From CAYVQF01 sp964454015 (GTDB taxonomy: Bacteria > Myxococcota_A > Bradymonadia > UBA4248): 63,044 bases of DNA. The stretch spans positions 1 through 63,044 of the forward strand of contig CAYVQF010000032.1 in the NCBI GenBank assembly GCA_964454015.1. The letters run 5' to 3'. Positions 20,150 to 28,194 of the stretch are shown piece after piece. A program made the translations under genes and the position numbers. How positions within the stretch are numbered: position 1 is the first letter of the stretch; every line of letters starts with the position of its first letter. The notes beneath the pieces were generated by a model, which saw nothing but the letters and a program-made list of their open reading frames with translations, made no database searches and was not told the DNA's origin.

Positions 20150-20356
20150 TCATTCGTCGTTCTCGTTGGTTTGCTCGTCGGCGGCTTTCCCCGAGTGGAC
20201 CCACTCGTCGACCTCGACGCGCTTGAACTTCCAGAACCTCCCGATGCGGTGTGCAGGAAGTCCCCTGCCGGCATTCCAGATTTAGACCGTGTCCCATCCC
20301 AGTGCAAGCGCAACAGCTCCTGCTGTCCAGTCAACTGGGCCTGCTGTCTTGACCAT
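20150..20356 (-). pseudogene. Excisionase-family helix-turn-helix protein, interrupted by an in-frame TAA
   Basis: Reading from the ATG at 20356 gives 24 residues, a TAA at 20284-20282, then 43 more residues to TGA. Across the TAA the product reads as a short MerR/Xis-type DNA-binding domain: ...ALGWDTV, stop, IWNAGRGLPAHRIG, then RFWKFKRVEVDEWVHSGKA. The family normally has DTVYxW here, so the stop sits where a Tyr codon (TAT/TAC) is expected. The turn before it also looks about two residues short. Such 65-75 residue proteins often head restriction or defence operons. The gene starts only 10 bp after the upstream stop and ends 19 bp before the cytosine methylase. It is likely a broken regulator; readthrough or a sequencing error are alternatives. 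Confidence 0.7.
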
Positions 20357-20366
20357 CCCCCCCACC

Positions 20367-23300
20367 TCACGCATCGCGCAAGCGACCGCCGCGCAACACG
20401 CTCCCCACCAAGGCCCGGCGCGGGCTGAAGCGTTCCGCCTCCAAGGGCAGATGCCCCTGGTAGATGTGACCAAGCTGGCCATCGAGGGCCAGGAGGTCGC
20501 CCGGCCTGAGATCCTCCCCGTTGAGGAGGGCCCGCTTCTCGCTCTCCCACACCGCCAAGGCGCGGCAGTTGACCACGCAGGTCTTGCCCAGGCGGCTGGC
20601 CGTCACCGCCGCGTGCGACGCCGCGCCGCCCCTGACCGTGAGCAAGCCCTCGCTCTCGAAGATGAGGCTGATGTCGTCAGGCACCGTGTCGGGGCGCAAC
20701 AAGATCCGAGGCTCGCCGGGGTAGCGCTCCTCCAGCCAGCGCAGGTCCTCCATGTCGAAGGCCACGCGCCCGTTCATGGCGCCGCCGCTGACCCCGATGC
20801 CGCTGCCCAAGAGGCGCTCCTCGTCCACCTTGGCGAAGTGCATCAAGGTCTCGGCGCCCGTGTTGAACTGCTCCCGGGTCTGGAGGATGAACAGGTCCTC
20901 CCGGCGCGGCGACTCGAAGGTGAACTCGATCTCTTGGTGGGGAAAGCCGTGGGTCTCGAGGAGCTCCTCGGCGATCCGCTGCAGCTCGGCATAGATCTCC
21001 GGGAAGTGAGACTCCAAGGCGAGTCCCCCTTCCCCGGGTTCGCGCGCCCGCTGGCGGAGGGAGATGGGCCAGGGGTGCACCAGCCCGGCCACCACGTCCT
21101 CCCCCTGGCTCGTGGTGGTGAAGTCGCCGTAGAGACAGATCTGGGCCTCCGGCACGAAGGGATCGTGGGTGAAGACCACGCCGCTGCCCGAATCCAGGCC
21201 GATGTTGCCGAGCTTCATGATCTGAACGATGACCGCCGTGCCCCACTCGTCGGCGATCTCCAGGCGATCGCGGTAGACCTTGGCCCGATCCGTGTCCCAC
21301 GACGAGAGCACGGCGCGGATGGCAAACATCACCTGGGCGAAGGGCTCGTCGACCAGCTCGATGCCCTGCTCCTCTAAGTGGGACCTATAGGCCAGGGCGA
21401 TCTCCCGCATCTGGGCCGGCTTGAACTCCACCTTCTCGGCCACGCCGTGGGCTTTCTTGAAGTCCATGATGATGCGGTCGAAATCATCGCGGGGCAGCCC
21501 CAAGCTCATCCCCCAAGTCTGGAGAAAGCGCCGGTAGCAGTCCCATGAAGTCCAACCAAAGTTGTCCTGCCGGCTGAGCCCCGCCGCCACCTCCTCGTTG
21601 ATGCCCACGTTGAGGAAGGTGTTCATGGCGCCAGGCATGGAGATGGCCGCCCCAGAACGCACGGACAACAGCAGCGGCAGCGCCGCATTGCCCAGCTTGA
21701 GGCCGCTCTGCGCTTCGAGGTGCGCGATGCCCTGGCGAACCAGGTCTTCGAGCAGGGTGGCCATCTCGGGCCAGGCGGCGACGACGTGACGCAACCGGAA
21801 GAGCTCCGTGCTCAACACGAAGCCCTGCGGCACGGGATAGCCCAAGGCACTCAAACGCTTGAGGTAGAAGCCCTTCGAGCCCAAGAAGACCTGGTTGTCC
21901 AGCCCCGGGGCGCTGTGCTCGATGTGGGTCATCATGGTCTCGAGGTCGAAACTCATGACCTGCCGCGCCAGCTCAGGACTCAGTTGACCCTGAACTTGGC
22001 GCAGACGCTCCAAGGTCTCGCTGACCAGGTTGTCCAGCTCGGTGACGAAGAAGGCCTCGCTGAGCAAGCTCCGGTAAAAGGACTCGGCCGTCATGTGAAA
22101 GAGACGGGCCTCATCGCGCTCGCCGGCCTGGCCCGCCTCACCTTCGCCCGGGTGCTCTGGAGCCTGGAGCAGCCCCTCGTCGCGCAAGCGGTGAAGCACC
22201 GTGTTCAAGTCCTGCTCATAGGGCAGCAGGAACTCCGTGCGGATCAGATCCTTGACGTTGTCCGCCATGAACTCGAAGAGGTTGACGAACTGAGCCAGAG
22301 AGAAGGACGAGGTCTGCAGGCTGTGCCGCAGCATGTCGATGTGGGCCTGGAGGCCCTCGCATACCAAGCCCGCCAAGGCCATCCCCTCGCCGAGTAGGTC
22401 GAGCAAAGCCACCGTATCCCGCAAAGACTTGCGGTTGACCACAGGGGTCGCCATGCGGTGCCGCAGCCTATCGAAGTGCAGCCGCGCCAGAGCCTCCAGC
22501 CTGAAGCCCAAGCCCATGGCGGCCAGCTTGGGCTCGAAATAACGGCCGTAGACCGAGGGGATGCCCGCGGCGATGTGGCGCTTGTGGTGGATCTCCTCAC
22601 GGGCCTCCGTGGGCGCGGCGTCCAAGACCAAGCCCCGCATCCGACTCAAGAGCGCAAAGATCTGGCCGAGCACCGCCCGGTCATCGCCGCTCTCGAGGGC
22701 GAGGACCAAGGCGTCGACCTCGGTGTCGACGATGAGGGCCGAGGTGCGCGCCGCCTCGCGCAACTGGGGGATGGCCGCGTGGGCGTCGAGCCCATACTTG
22801 ATGCGCAGCAGCCGATCCAGCTCCAGGAGCAGCTCGACCCGCCCTTCGTCCAGGGCGCTCACGGCGGCCGCGCCAGCACCCTGCCCGCGGTAGTGATCCC
22901 AGCGCCGCGCTTGCTCCTCGGGGCTGGCGTCGAGGAGGGCGCGCACGCTCTCGCCTGCAGCCAACGCCGTGAGCAAGGCGCGCACCCCCCGGACCCAAGG
23001 GCTCTCGGGGTCGAGGCTGGCGCGCACGTCCTCCGGGAGCTGGGGCAAGAGGGCCGCCGCGTCGCCGCTGACCCAATAGGCGGCGATGTCCCGCAACAGG
23101 TCGATGTGGGTCGAGTTGCTCTCGGCGTGGATCTGCTTGCGGAGAAAGTGAATCAGGCGGTCCTTGCGCTGGCTCAGCTCGTCGAGGCGCGTGCTCACGT
23201 CGCGCAGGGCCCCCTCGGCGCCGACCGTCGCATAGAAGACCGGTAGGGGACGACACACCTCGATGACGCGCCTAAAGACTGGGGCGATGGGGGCGTTGAG

Positions 23301-24683
23301 CAGGGCGCTGACGTTCTTGTGGAAGAGATCGGCGTCGGAGAGGAGCACCCCGCCGAGCCGCAAGTTGAGCACCAAGGCCGCCAGCAGGCGGGCGCAGCGC
23401 TCGGGGTGGACGGCGATGATCGCCAGCCAGCTCCGCAAGGCATGGACGTGGGCAGGATTGCTGATCACCCGCCATTCGTCCGAGACGCCCCGCCACTGCG
23501 GAAACTCAAAGCCAAAGGCGATGAGCCGGGCGATGAAGTGGGCCACCAGCTCGGGGCTGCCTTCGGCGACGATGGTCCGGCCGAGCTGCTCGACCCCGTC
23601 CAGAATGGCGTCGGCGTGCTGAGGGCGCAGCGCTTCGAAGCCCGCAAAGACCGCGTCCACCAACGGAATGCCCTCGGCGCTCGAGGCCCGGTCAAAGACG
23701 TGGCGAAAGACCCGGCTCAAGGCGTTGAGCAGATCCTGGCGGCGGTGGGCCAAGGCCGACACCCGCAGCAACGAGAGCAAGGTCTGCAGCCGCTCCTGGT
23801 TCGACGCCGCCAGCTCGGGCGCGCAGGTGAAATGGGCGACGAAAGCCCGAAAATCAGGGACCTGCTCCAAGTCCTCCCAGGTGTCGGCCGCGCCGACGAG
23901 GGCGGCGCGCGCCGCGGTGAACAGGGGCTGGGGATCTGCCGCGATGGGGAGGTGCAGGCGCGGCGCCGGCTCGGGCGCCTGAACGATGTCGTGCCACAAG
24001 GAGAGGTTCGTCTCCAGAGAGCGCCGCATGAGGGCCGCGAGGCCATCCCGCAGCCACAACCACGGCGCGGCTGGGCTGCGCAGCGCCACCTTGGCCAGCA
24101 AAGTGCCCAGGTCCCGCGAGGCCCGCGACCAGGCGATGGCGTCATCGGCGAGGACCGTCTCGCAGAGCGCCGGCAGCGGCTCTAGGCGCGCGCTGAGGTC
24201 ATGGTCCGCGGCGGCGGTCAGATCGAGGGCGATCTCCACCAGCTCCAGCAAGGTCTGGAGGAGGCGGCGGCGCTGGCCGCTGCTCATCCGCCGCGCTTTG
24301 GCCGCCCCCATGGGGTAGGTGATGGAGGCCGGCAGGACCTCGATCCGCTTCGGGGTGCAGAGCTGCGCGACGATCTCGAAGAGCACCGTGAGGCTGGCGT
24401 CAGGGCCGGCCACGGCGTGGAGCGCGGGGTAATCCGCGATGGCGACGATGCGCAACAGGTCCAGGGCGTGCTCGAAGTTGGGCCAGGGGTGGTGGCTCTC
24501 GCGCAGCGCTTGGAGCACGCGCTCGCCGACGCCTGGCCGCGCGGACAGGGTGTCCAGCAGGGCCGTCGCCCCGTCGGACCAGCGGATCGACAGTTGGCTC
24601 GAGACCTCCAAATTGACCCTGAGGGCCTCGCTCTGAAACACCGTTGGCGCCATCTCCCATGGCGCCTTGCCTTCTTCACCCAT
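20367..24683 (-). CDS. Very large PEP/pyruvate-binding (PPDK/PEP-synthase N-terminal-like) protein
   Basis: 1438 residues from the ATG at 24683, which has GAGG five bases upstream; a second ATG at 24653 is also possible. The first ~850 residues are helical and match no enzyme I recognise. The C-terminal third resembles the ATP-grasp nucleotide-binding domain of pyruvate phosphate dikinase and PEP synthase (GFVLSTELF, then LSVRSGAAISMPGAMNTFLNVG, later DSGSGVVFTHDP). It ends in the swivelling phosphohistidine domain GGAASHAAVTASRLGKT with the predicted His1357. The PEP/pyruvate TIM-barrel that should follow is absent, so the phospho-acceptor must be something else. Probably a cytoplasmic phosphotransferase of unknown substrate. 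Confidence 0.75.
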   Translation of the reverse strand: MGEEGKAPWEMAPTVFQSEALRVNLEVSSQLSIRWSDGATALLDTLSARPGVGERVLQALRESHHPWPNFEHALDLLRIVAIADYPALHAVAGPDASLTVLFEIVAQLCTPKRIEVLPASITYPMGAAKARRMSSGQRRRLLQTLLELVEIALDLTAAADHDLSARLEPLPALCETVLADDAIAWSRASRDLGTLLAKVALRSPAAPWLWLRDGLAALMRRSLETNLSLWHDIVQAPEPAPRLHLPIAADPQPLFTAARAALVGAADTWEDLEQVPDFRAFVAHFTCAPELAASNQERLQTLLSLLRVSALAHRRQDLLNALSRVFRHVFDRASSAEGIPLVDAVFAGFEALRPQHADAILDGVEQLGRTIVAEGSPELVAHFIARLIAFGFEFPQWRGVSDEWRVISNPAHVHALRSWLAIIAVHPERCARLLAALVLNLRLGGVLLSDADLFHKNVSALLNAPIAPVFRRVIEVCRPLPVFYATVGAEGALRDVSTRLDELSQRKDRLIHFLRKQIHAESNSTHIDLLRDIAAYWVSGDAAALLPQLPEDVRASLDPESPWVRGVRALLTALAAGESVRALLDASPEEQARRWDHYRGQGAGAAAVSALDEGRVELLLELDRLLRIKYGLDAHAAIPQLREAARTSALIVDTEVDALVLALESGDDRAVLGQIFALLSRMRGLVLDAAPTEAREEIHHKRHIAAGIPSVYGRYFEPKLAAMGLGFRLEALARLHFDRLRHRMATPVVNRKSLRDTVALLDLLGEGMALAGLVCEGLQAHIDMLRHSLQTSSFSLAQFVNLFEFMADNVKDLIRTEFLLPYEQDLNTVLHRLRDEGLLQAPEHPGEGEAGQAGERDEARLFHMTAESFYRSLLSEAFFVTELDNLVSETLERLRQVQGQLSPELARQVMSFDLETMMTHIEHSAPGLDNQVFLGSKGFYLKRLSALGYPVPQGFVLSTELFRLRHVVAAWPEMATLLEDLVRQGIAHLEAQSGLKLGNAALPLLLSVRSGAAISMPGAMNTFLNVGINEEVAAGLSRQDNFGWTSWDCYRRFLQTWGMSLGLPRDDFDRIIMDFKKAHGVAEKVEFKPAQMREIALAYRSHLEEQGIELVDEPFAQVMFAIRAVLSSWDTDRAKVYRDRLEIADEWGTAVIVQIMKLGNIGLDSGSGVVFTHDPFVPEAQICLYGDFTTTSQGEDVVAGLVHPWPISLRQRAREPGEGGLALESHFPEIYAELQRIAEELLETHGFPHQEIEFTFESPRREDLFILQTREQFNTGAETLMHFAKVDEERLLGSGIGVSGGAMNGRVAFDMEDLRWLEERYPGEPRILLRPDTVPDDISLIFESEGLLTVRGGAASHAAVTASRLGKTCVVNCRALAVWESEKRALLNGEDLRPGDLLALDGQLGHIYQGHLPLEAERFSPRRALVGSVLRGGRLRDA

Positions 24684-24859
24684 CTCATCCTCATGGTGCA
24701 ACGAGCTCGCGCGCGCCGGACCCATCCCGGTGCGCGCCGCCAGCGCTGCGATGGCAGCGCCAAAGCTCGCCGTGGTGGCCCCTGGCGCAAAACCGCGCCC
24801 ACAGGCCTTGGCCAAGGCTAGCATCAAGGGCGAGGGCTGGCCATGGGACGCGGCGCACC

Positions 24860-25642
24860 TCACTCGGCAATGCGAGAAATCTGCAAGCTCAGCCCGCGCT
24901 TGCGCAGGTTCGCCGGGAGGCGCCACTGGGCGAGGGCCGCCTCGGCGCAGACGACGAAGGCCGCCTGGGCGGGATCGCCAGCGGGGTGGCACACCACCTC
25001 CACCAGGGCCCCCGTGGACGCCCGCACGTCCGCCGGATGGGCTTGGATGGCGACCGTGGCCGCCGCTACGGGATAGGCGGCTTCAAAACAAGGCGTGAGC
25101 AGGTTCACCTGCTCCTTCAGCAGACCCTTCACGTGTGACAAGGCGGTCTGGGACGGCTTCCACGTCCCCGTATCCAGCTTGTAGGTCAAAGGATAGTAAG
25201 GCTCAGCCACGCTCACGGCTTGGGGCTGCGATGGCGCCGTTGGGATCTCGAAGTGGGGCTCCGCCTGGGTGGAGCGCACGCAGCGGCCGTCGACGCAGGC
25301 GGGAATGGAGATCTCCGGGGCGCAGTGGAAATCCAAGCCGCAGGCCTCGTCGAAGGCGCGATAGAGCTGGTAGAGGGCGTCGGCGCTGGCTTTGTCGACC
25401 ACGGATCCACAACCGCTGGGATGGACGCCGCCAGGGCGGTTGGCACAGTCGCTGTCGGCGCGACATTGGTAAGAGGCCGCGGCCAGGCGCTGGTTGAAGG
25501 CCTCTCTGAGGGCCGGGCAGGGATCGCCGGCCAGAGCGGGGGGCGCGCTCAGCAGCAGCGTCAGGGCAGCGACGGCGACACCGAAAGCCAGGGCGCGGGC
25601 GCAGGGACCAGCGAAGGTGGGGGAGGGGAGCTTGGGCAGCAT
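24860..25642 (-). CDS. Exported protein with Cys-rich N-terminal region, unknown function
   Basis: 260 residues starting at the ATG at 25642, which is preceded by GAGG. Residues 15-38 form a Sec signal peptide ending PALA|GD. The next ~100 residues contain six or more Cys with spacings like those of secreted deltaproteobacterial proteins (CADS-type, CxxxxxC), and the C-terminal ~110 residues resemble the AgmX/TonB-C-like fold often annotated as AgmX/PglI C-terminal (LLTPCFEAAY, VEVVCHPAGD, ALAQWRLP). It is probably periplasmic or envelope-attached. It is divergent from the gene at 25876 across a 233-bp region holding two palindromes. Function unknown. Confidence 0.7.
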   Translation of the reverse strand: MLPKLPSPTFAGPCARALAFGVAVAALTLLLSAPPALAGDPCPALREAFNQRLAAASYQCRADSDCANRPGGVHPSGCGSVVDKASADALYQLYRAFDEACGLDFHCAPEISIPACVDGRCVRSTQAEPHFEIPTAPSQPQAVSVAEPYYPLTYKLDTGTWKPSQTALSHVKGLLKEQVNLLTPCFEAAYPVAAATVAIQAHPADVRASTGALVEVVCHPAGDPAQAAFVVCAEAALAQWRLPANLRKRGLSLQISRIAE

Positions 25643-25749
25643 GATGAGCCTCGATGGCAGTGGCGGTCTTGGCCGCAGGGTGTTCACGGGCCATGGGTGC
25701 GCCCAGGAGGCCCAAAGCGAACGCGCCACGGCCCGCACGCCTAAGCGTT

Positions 25750-25778
25750 TGTGGAACCACAGAAAATTTGTCAACAAA
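25750..25778. promoter_or_regulatory. Two adjacent 12-bp palindromes, candidate operator pair
   Basis: TGTGGAACCACA (25750-25761) and TTTGTCAACAAA (25767-25778) are each perfect inverted repeats of 5 bp around a 2-bp centre, and their centres are 17 bp apart. They lie between divergent genes, 20 bp upstream of the predicted plus-strand promoter at 25799. The second palindrome contains TTGACA on the minus strand, a possible -35 for the leftward gene, though no good -10 follows it. Confidence 0.4.
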
Positions 25779-25798
25779 GTTGAGAGGTATCGCAGGTG

Positions 25799-25827
25799 TT
25801 GCGCTTTGGTGTGGCCTTCGCTAGAAG
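25799..25827 (+). promoter_or_regulatory. Predicted sigma-70-type promoter for the gene at 25876
   Basis: TTGCGC (25799-25804), a 17-bp spacer, and TAGAAG (25822-25827). Transcription would begin near 25834, giving a 42-nt leader. Confidence 0.45.
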
Positions 25828-25875
25828 GGGTGAAGGATCGGTTGCAGGGCTTTAAGGTTGCCAAAGGAGGCGGTG

Positions 25876-26886
25876 ATGTCTCGATTGCTCGTGGCGAGTG
25901 CGTTGCTGGTGCTGTCGCTGGTGGTGGTGCCGCCGGCTGGGGCGGTGATCATGGTGTGCTACCCGACTTTTCCCAGCGCCGACATCGTAGACCAGCCCGT
26001 GGATGCGCCGGTCATCCTGCCGCTGCCCCTGGGCGGAGAGCGTTTCACCTGCCAGCTCGACACCTTGCAGGTCGAGGTCCGTGACGCCGACGAGAACCTG
26101 GTGGCGGGCACCTTTGCCTACGACGATCTCTTCACCGGGGTGGTGTGGACGCCCGAACGGCCGCTGGCTCCGGCGGCGACCTACCGGGTCAACGGCGGGC
26201 TCGAAACTTATGCCGAGCCAATGACCTTCGAGATTTTGCTGCACACACGGGCGAGCGCCCTGGCGCCTCCTGAGGGCGTGAGCATCGCCTCGGGGAGCAT
26301 CGCCGAGGCAGAGTACGCCATCATCGACCGCTGCTGGACGCCCGAGTGCGACAATATCTCGGGCTCGGGGCGTTACGACTGCGGCCACACTTGGGTCGAT
26401 CGCTTCGCCTATGCGCCGCAAGCGGTGCTGACCTGGTCCATGCAGGGGGCGGCCGACGCGCTGCCGTGGCTCTTGTGCGACGTGGTCGCCAGCAGCGGCG
26501 AGCAAAGCCTGGGGCAGAAAACGGTCCTGTGCGCGGCAGGGGCAGCGACCCTCGACGTTCCCAGTGAGGCCTTCCCGCTCTGTGTAGGGATCCACGCGCG
26601 CTTGGTCGGCGCGACCCAGGCCCTGGCGCACAGTGAGCCCGTGTGCGTGGTCGAAGGGGACTATGCGCGCCTCGAACGCCAAGCGCCGCCCTGGGTCGAT
26701 TTCAGCGTCTGTTCCCAGCCGGAGCAATACGACGAGCACCCCCTCAATATCCGCCACATGGTGCCGCCCTGCGAGGGCGGCATGGGCGCCTGCCAGGTCA
26801 GAGCGACCCAGACCGGTTCGGCCTGGATCGTGGGCCTGCTGGCCCTGGGCTTGGTCGCGTTGCGCCGGCAGCGGCGCCGCGGTTGA
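25876..26886 (+). CDS. Surface protein with C-terminal membrane anchor (MYXO-CTERM-like tail)
   Basis: 336 residues from the ATG at 25876, just after a strong AGGAGG; the ATG 18 bp earlier lacks such a site. A signal peptide (1-23, ending AGA) leads into ~270 residues predicted to be beta-rich, including a segment like bacterial Ig/fibronectin folds (VWTPERPLAPAATYRVNGGLE). A hydrophobic stretch near 315-330 followed by RRQRRR ends the protein, as in Gly-Gly/MYXO-CTERM-type sorted surface proteins, although the canonical Gly-Cys before the helix is not obvious. Cys are paired along the chain. Function unknown. Confidence 0.7.
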   Translation: MSRLLVASALLVLSLVVVPPAGAVIMVCYPTFPSADIVDQPVDAPVILPLPLGGERFTCQLDTLQVEVRDADENLVAGTFAYDDLFTGVVWTPERPLAPAATYRVNGGLETYAEPMTFEILLHTRASALAPPEGVSIASGSIAEAEYAIIDRCWTPECDNISGSGRYDCGHTWVDRFAYAPQAVLTWSMQGAADALPWLLCDVVASSGEQSLGQKTVLCAAGAATLDVPSEAFPLCVGIHARLVGATQALAHSEPVCVVEGDYARLERQAPPWVDFSVCSQPEQYDEHPLNIRHMVPPCEGGMGACQVRATQTGSAWIVGLLALGLVALRRQRRRG

Positions 26887-26926
26887 GGGGGGCGCGCCGC
26901 CGGAGCGCGGGCGACGGCGTGGGCCG

Positions 26927-27988
26927 TCAAGCGGAAGGGACTTCGCCGGGGGAGGCCGGGTCTTCGCGCAGGTCCTTGGGTCCTGGTGGCGCTGGGGTGG
27001 GCAGCTCGGGTAAGTCGGGGATGGCGAAGGCCAAGAGCGGCACCCCCGGCAGCGCCACCGAGGTGTCGGCGTGGCCCAGGACGATGCCGTCATCGGTGGC
27101 GCGCAAGCGCTCCAAGACCTTGCCAAAAGCGTTGTAGGTGCGCGCTAGGAGCTGGTTGACCTGGACCCGCTCGCCCGCCCGGACGTGGAAACGAACGATG
27201 CCGCTGGTCATGGCGAAGGGGCGATCTTGGTAGTGGAGGAGCTTCTGGCCGAAGGTCTCGAGGGAGGGGTGGACGAAGGTTTTGGCCAAGGGGGCGATCA
27301 TGCCGAGGCGGTGCAGGGCGTTGAAGACCATGGCGACGCCGTGTTGGACCGCGGCCTCGTCGATGATGCGCGCTGCGCCCAGCTCGACCGTGAGGGCCGG
27401 GATGCCTTGGGCCATGAGGGCGCCCGAGAGGGTGCTCTGCCAGATGCGGGCTTCCTCGTCGTTGGCGCGTTCGCTGACCACCAAGAGCCCGAGGTGAGAG
27501 GCGATGCGGAGGGTGCGCTCGTAGATGGCGCGTTGGCCCGGCAGGGGTGGATCGACCAGAGTGTAGGGGATGGAGTGGAGCCAGTCGTTGTGGAGGTCGA
27601 GGACCAGATCGGGGGCGGAGGCTTTGATGGTTTCGAAGACGCGATAGGCGATGCGTTGGCTCAGGCTGCCGTCGGCGAGCCCGGGGAAGGCGCGGTTGAG
27701 GTCCTCGTTGCCCAAGGGGAGGTGGCGCGTGCCCAGCTCGAAGCCGAAGGGGTTCATCATGGGAAAAGCGCACAGGGCGCCGCGCGCTAGGGGCTGCTTG
27801 CGCAGGCGGCGAAAGACCTCGTGGATGACGGCGATGCCGCCGACCTCGTCGCCGTGGGCGCAGGCCGTGAGCCACAGGGTGGGGCCGGCGGCGTCAGCGC
27901 GGGCGCGGATGAGGGGGAGGCGGCGCCGGGCGAGGTCGGCGGCGACGAAGAGTTGCTGGTAAGCGTAGCGGATCTGGGTGCTGGCCAT
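26927..27988 (-). CDS. Succinylglutamate desuccinylase/aspartoacylase-family zinc hydrolase
   Basis: 353 residues from the ATG at 27988; 17 extra residues upstream are unlikely. The M14-like metal site is visible: HGDE (CAHGDEVGG, His and Glu ligands) near residue 48 and DLHN (LVLDLHNDWL) with the third ligand His near 130. The remainder shows the family's NPFGFE and GNEDLNRAFPG motifs. Members remove acyl groups from amino acids such as N-succinylglutamate or N-acetylaspartate; this branch is only called AstE/AspA-like and the substrate is unknown. No signal peptide, so cytoplasmic. It converges on the surface-protein gene at 26886. Confidence 0.85.
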   Translation of the reverse strand: MASTQIRYAYQQLFVAADLARRRLPLIRARADAAGPTLWLTACAHGDEVGGIAVIHEVFRRLRKQPLARGALCAFPMMNPFGFELGTRHLPLGNEDLNRAFPGLADGSLSQRIAYRVFETIKASAPDLVLDLHNDWLHSIPYTLVDPPLPGQRAIYERTLRIASHLGLLVVSERANDEEARIWQSTLSGALMAQGIPALTVELGAARIIDEAAVQHGVAMVFNALHRLGMIAPLAKTFVHPSLETFGQKLLHYQDRPFAMTSGIVRFHVRAGERVQVNQLLARTYNAFGKVLERLRATDDGIVLGHADTSVALPGVPLLAFAIPDLPELPTPAPPGPKDLREDPASPGEVPSA

Positions 27989-28121
27989 GGTGGATGCGCT
28001 TGGGCACTTGGGGGCGCGAGAGGCGCCGCGGCGCGCCATGTTACTCCTCTTTCGGGGAAGGAAAATGCAAAATGATGCGCGCCGCGCCGGGGGGCGTTTT
28101 GGGAACGTGGCCAGTGGCTGG

Positions 28122-28150
28122 TTGCCCTTTGGCGACGGCGCCGCTAGGGT
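28122..28150 (+). promoter_or_regulatory. Weak predicted promoter for the VanY-type peptidase gene
   Basis: TTGCCC (28122-28127), a 17-bp spacer, and TAGGGT (28145-28150), 45 bp before the ATG. It matches the TTG-N17-TAG pattern seen upstream of other genes in this window. Confidence 0.3.
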
Positions 28151-28194
28151 GAGAGCGTGAGACCTTGCAGCGCAGCACTGCCTAGGAGTAGCCC

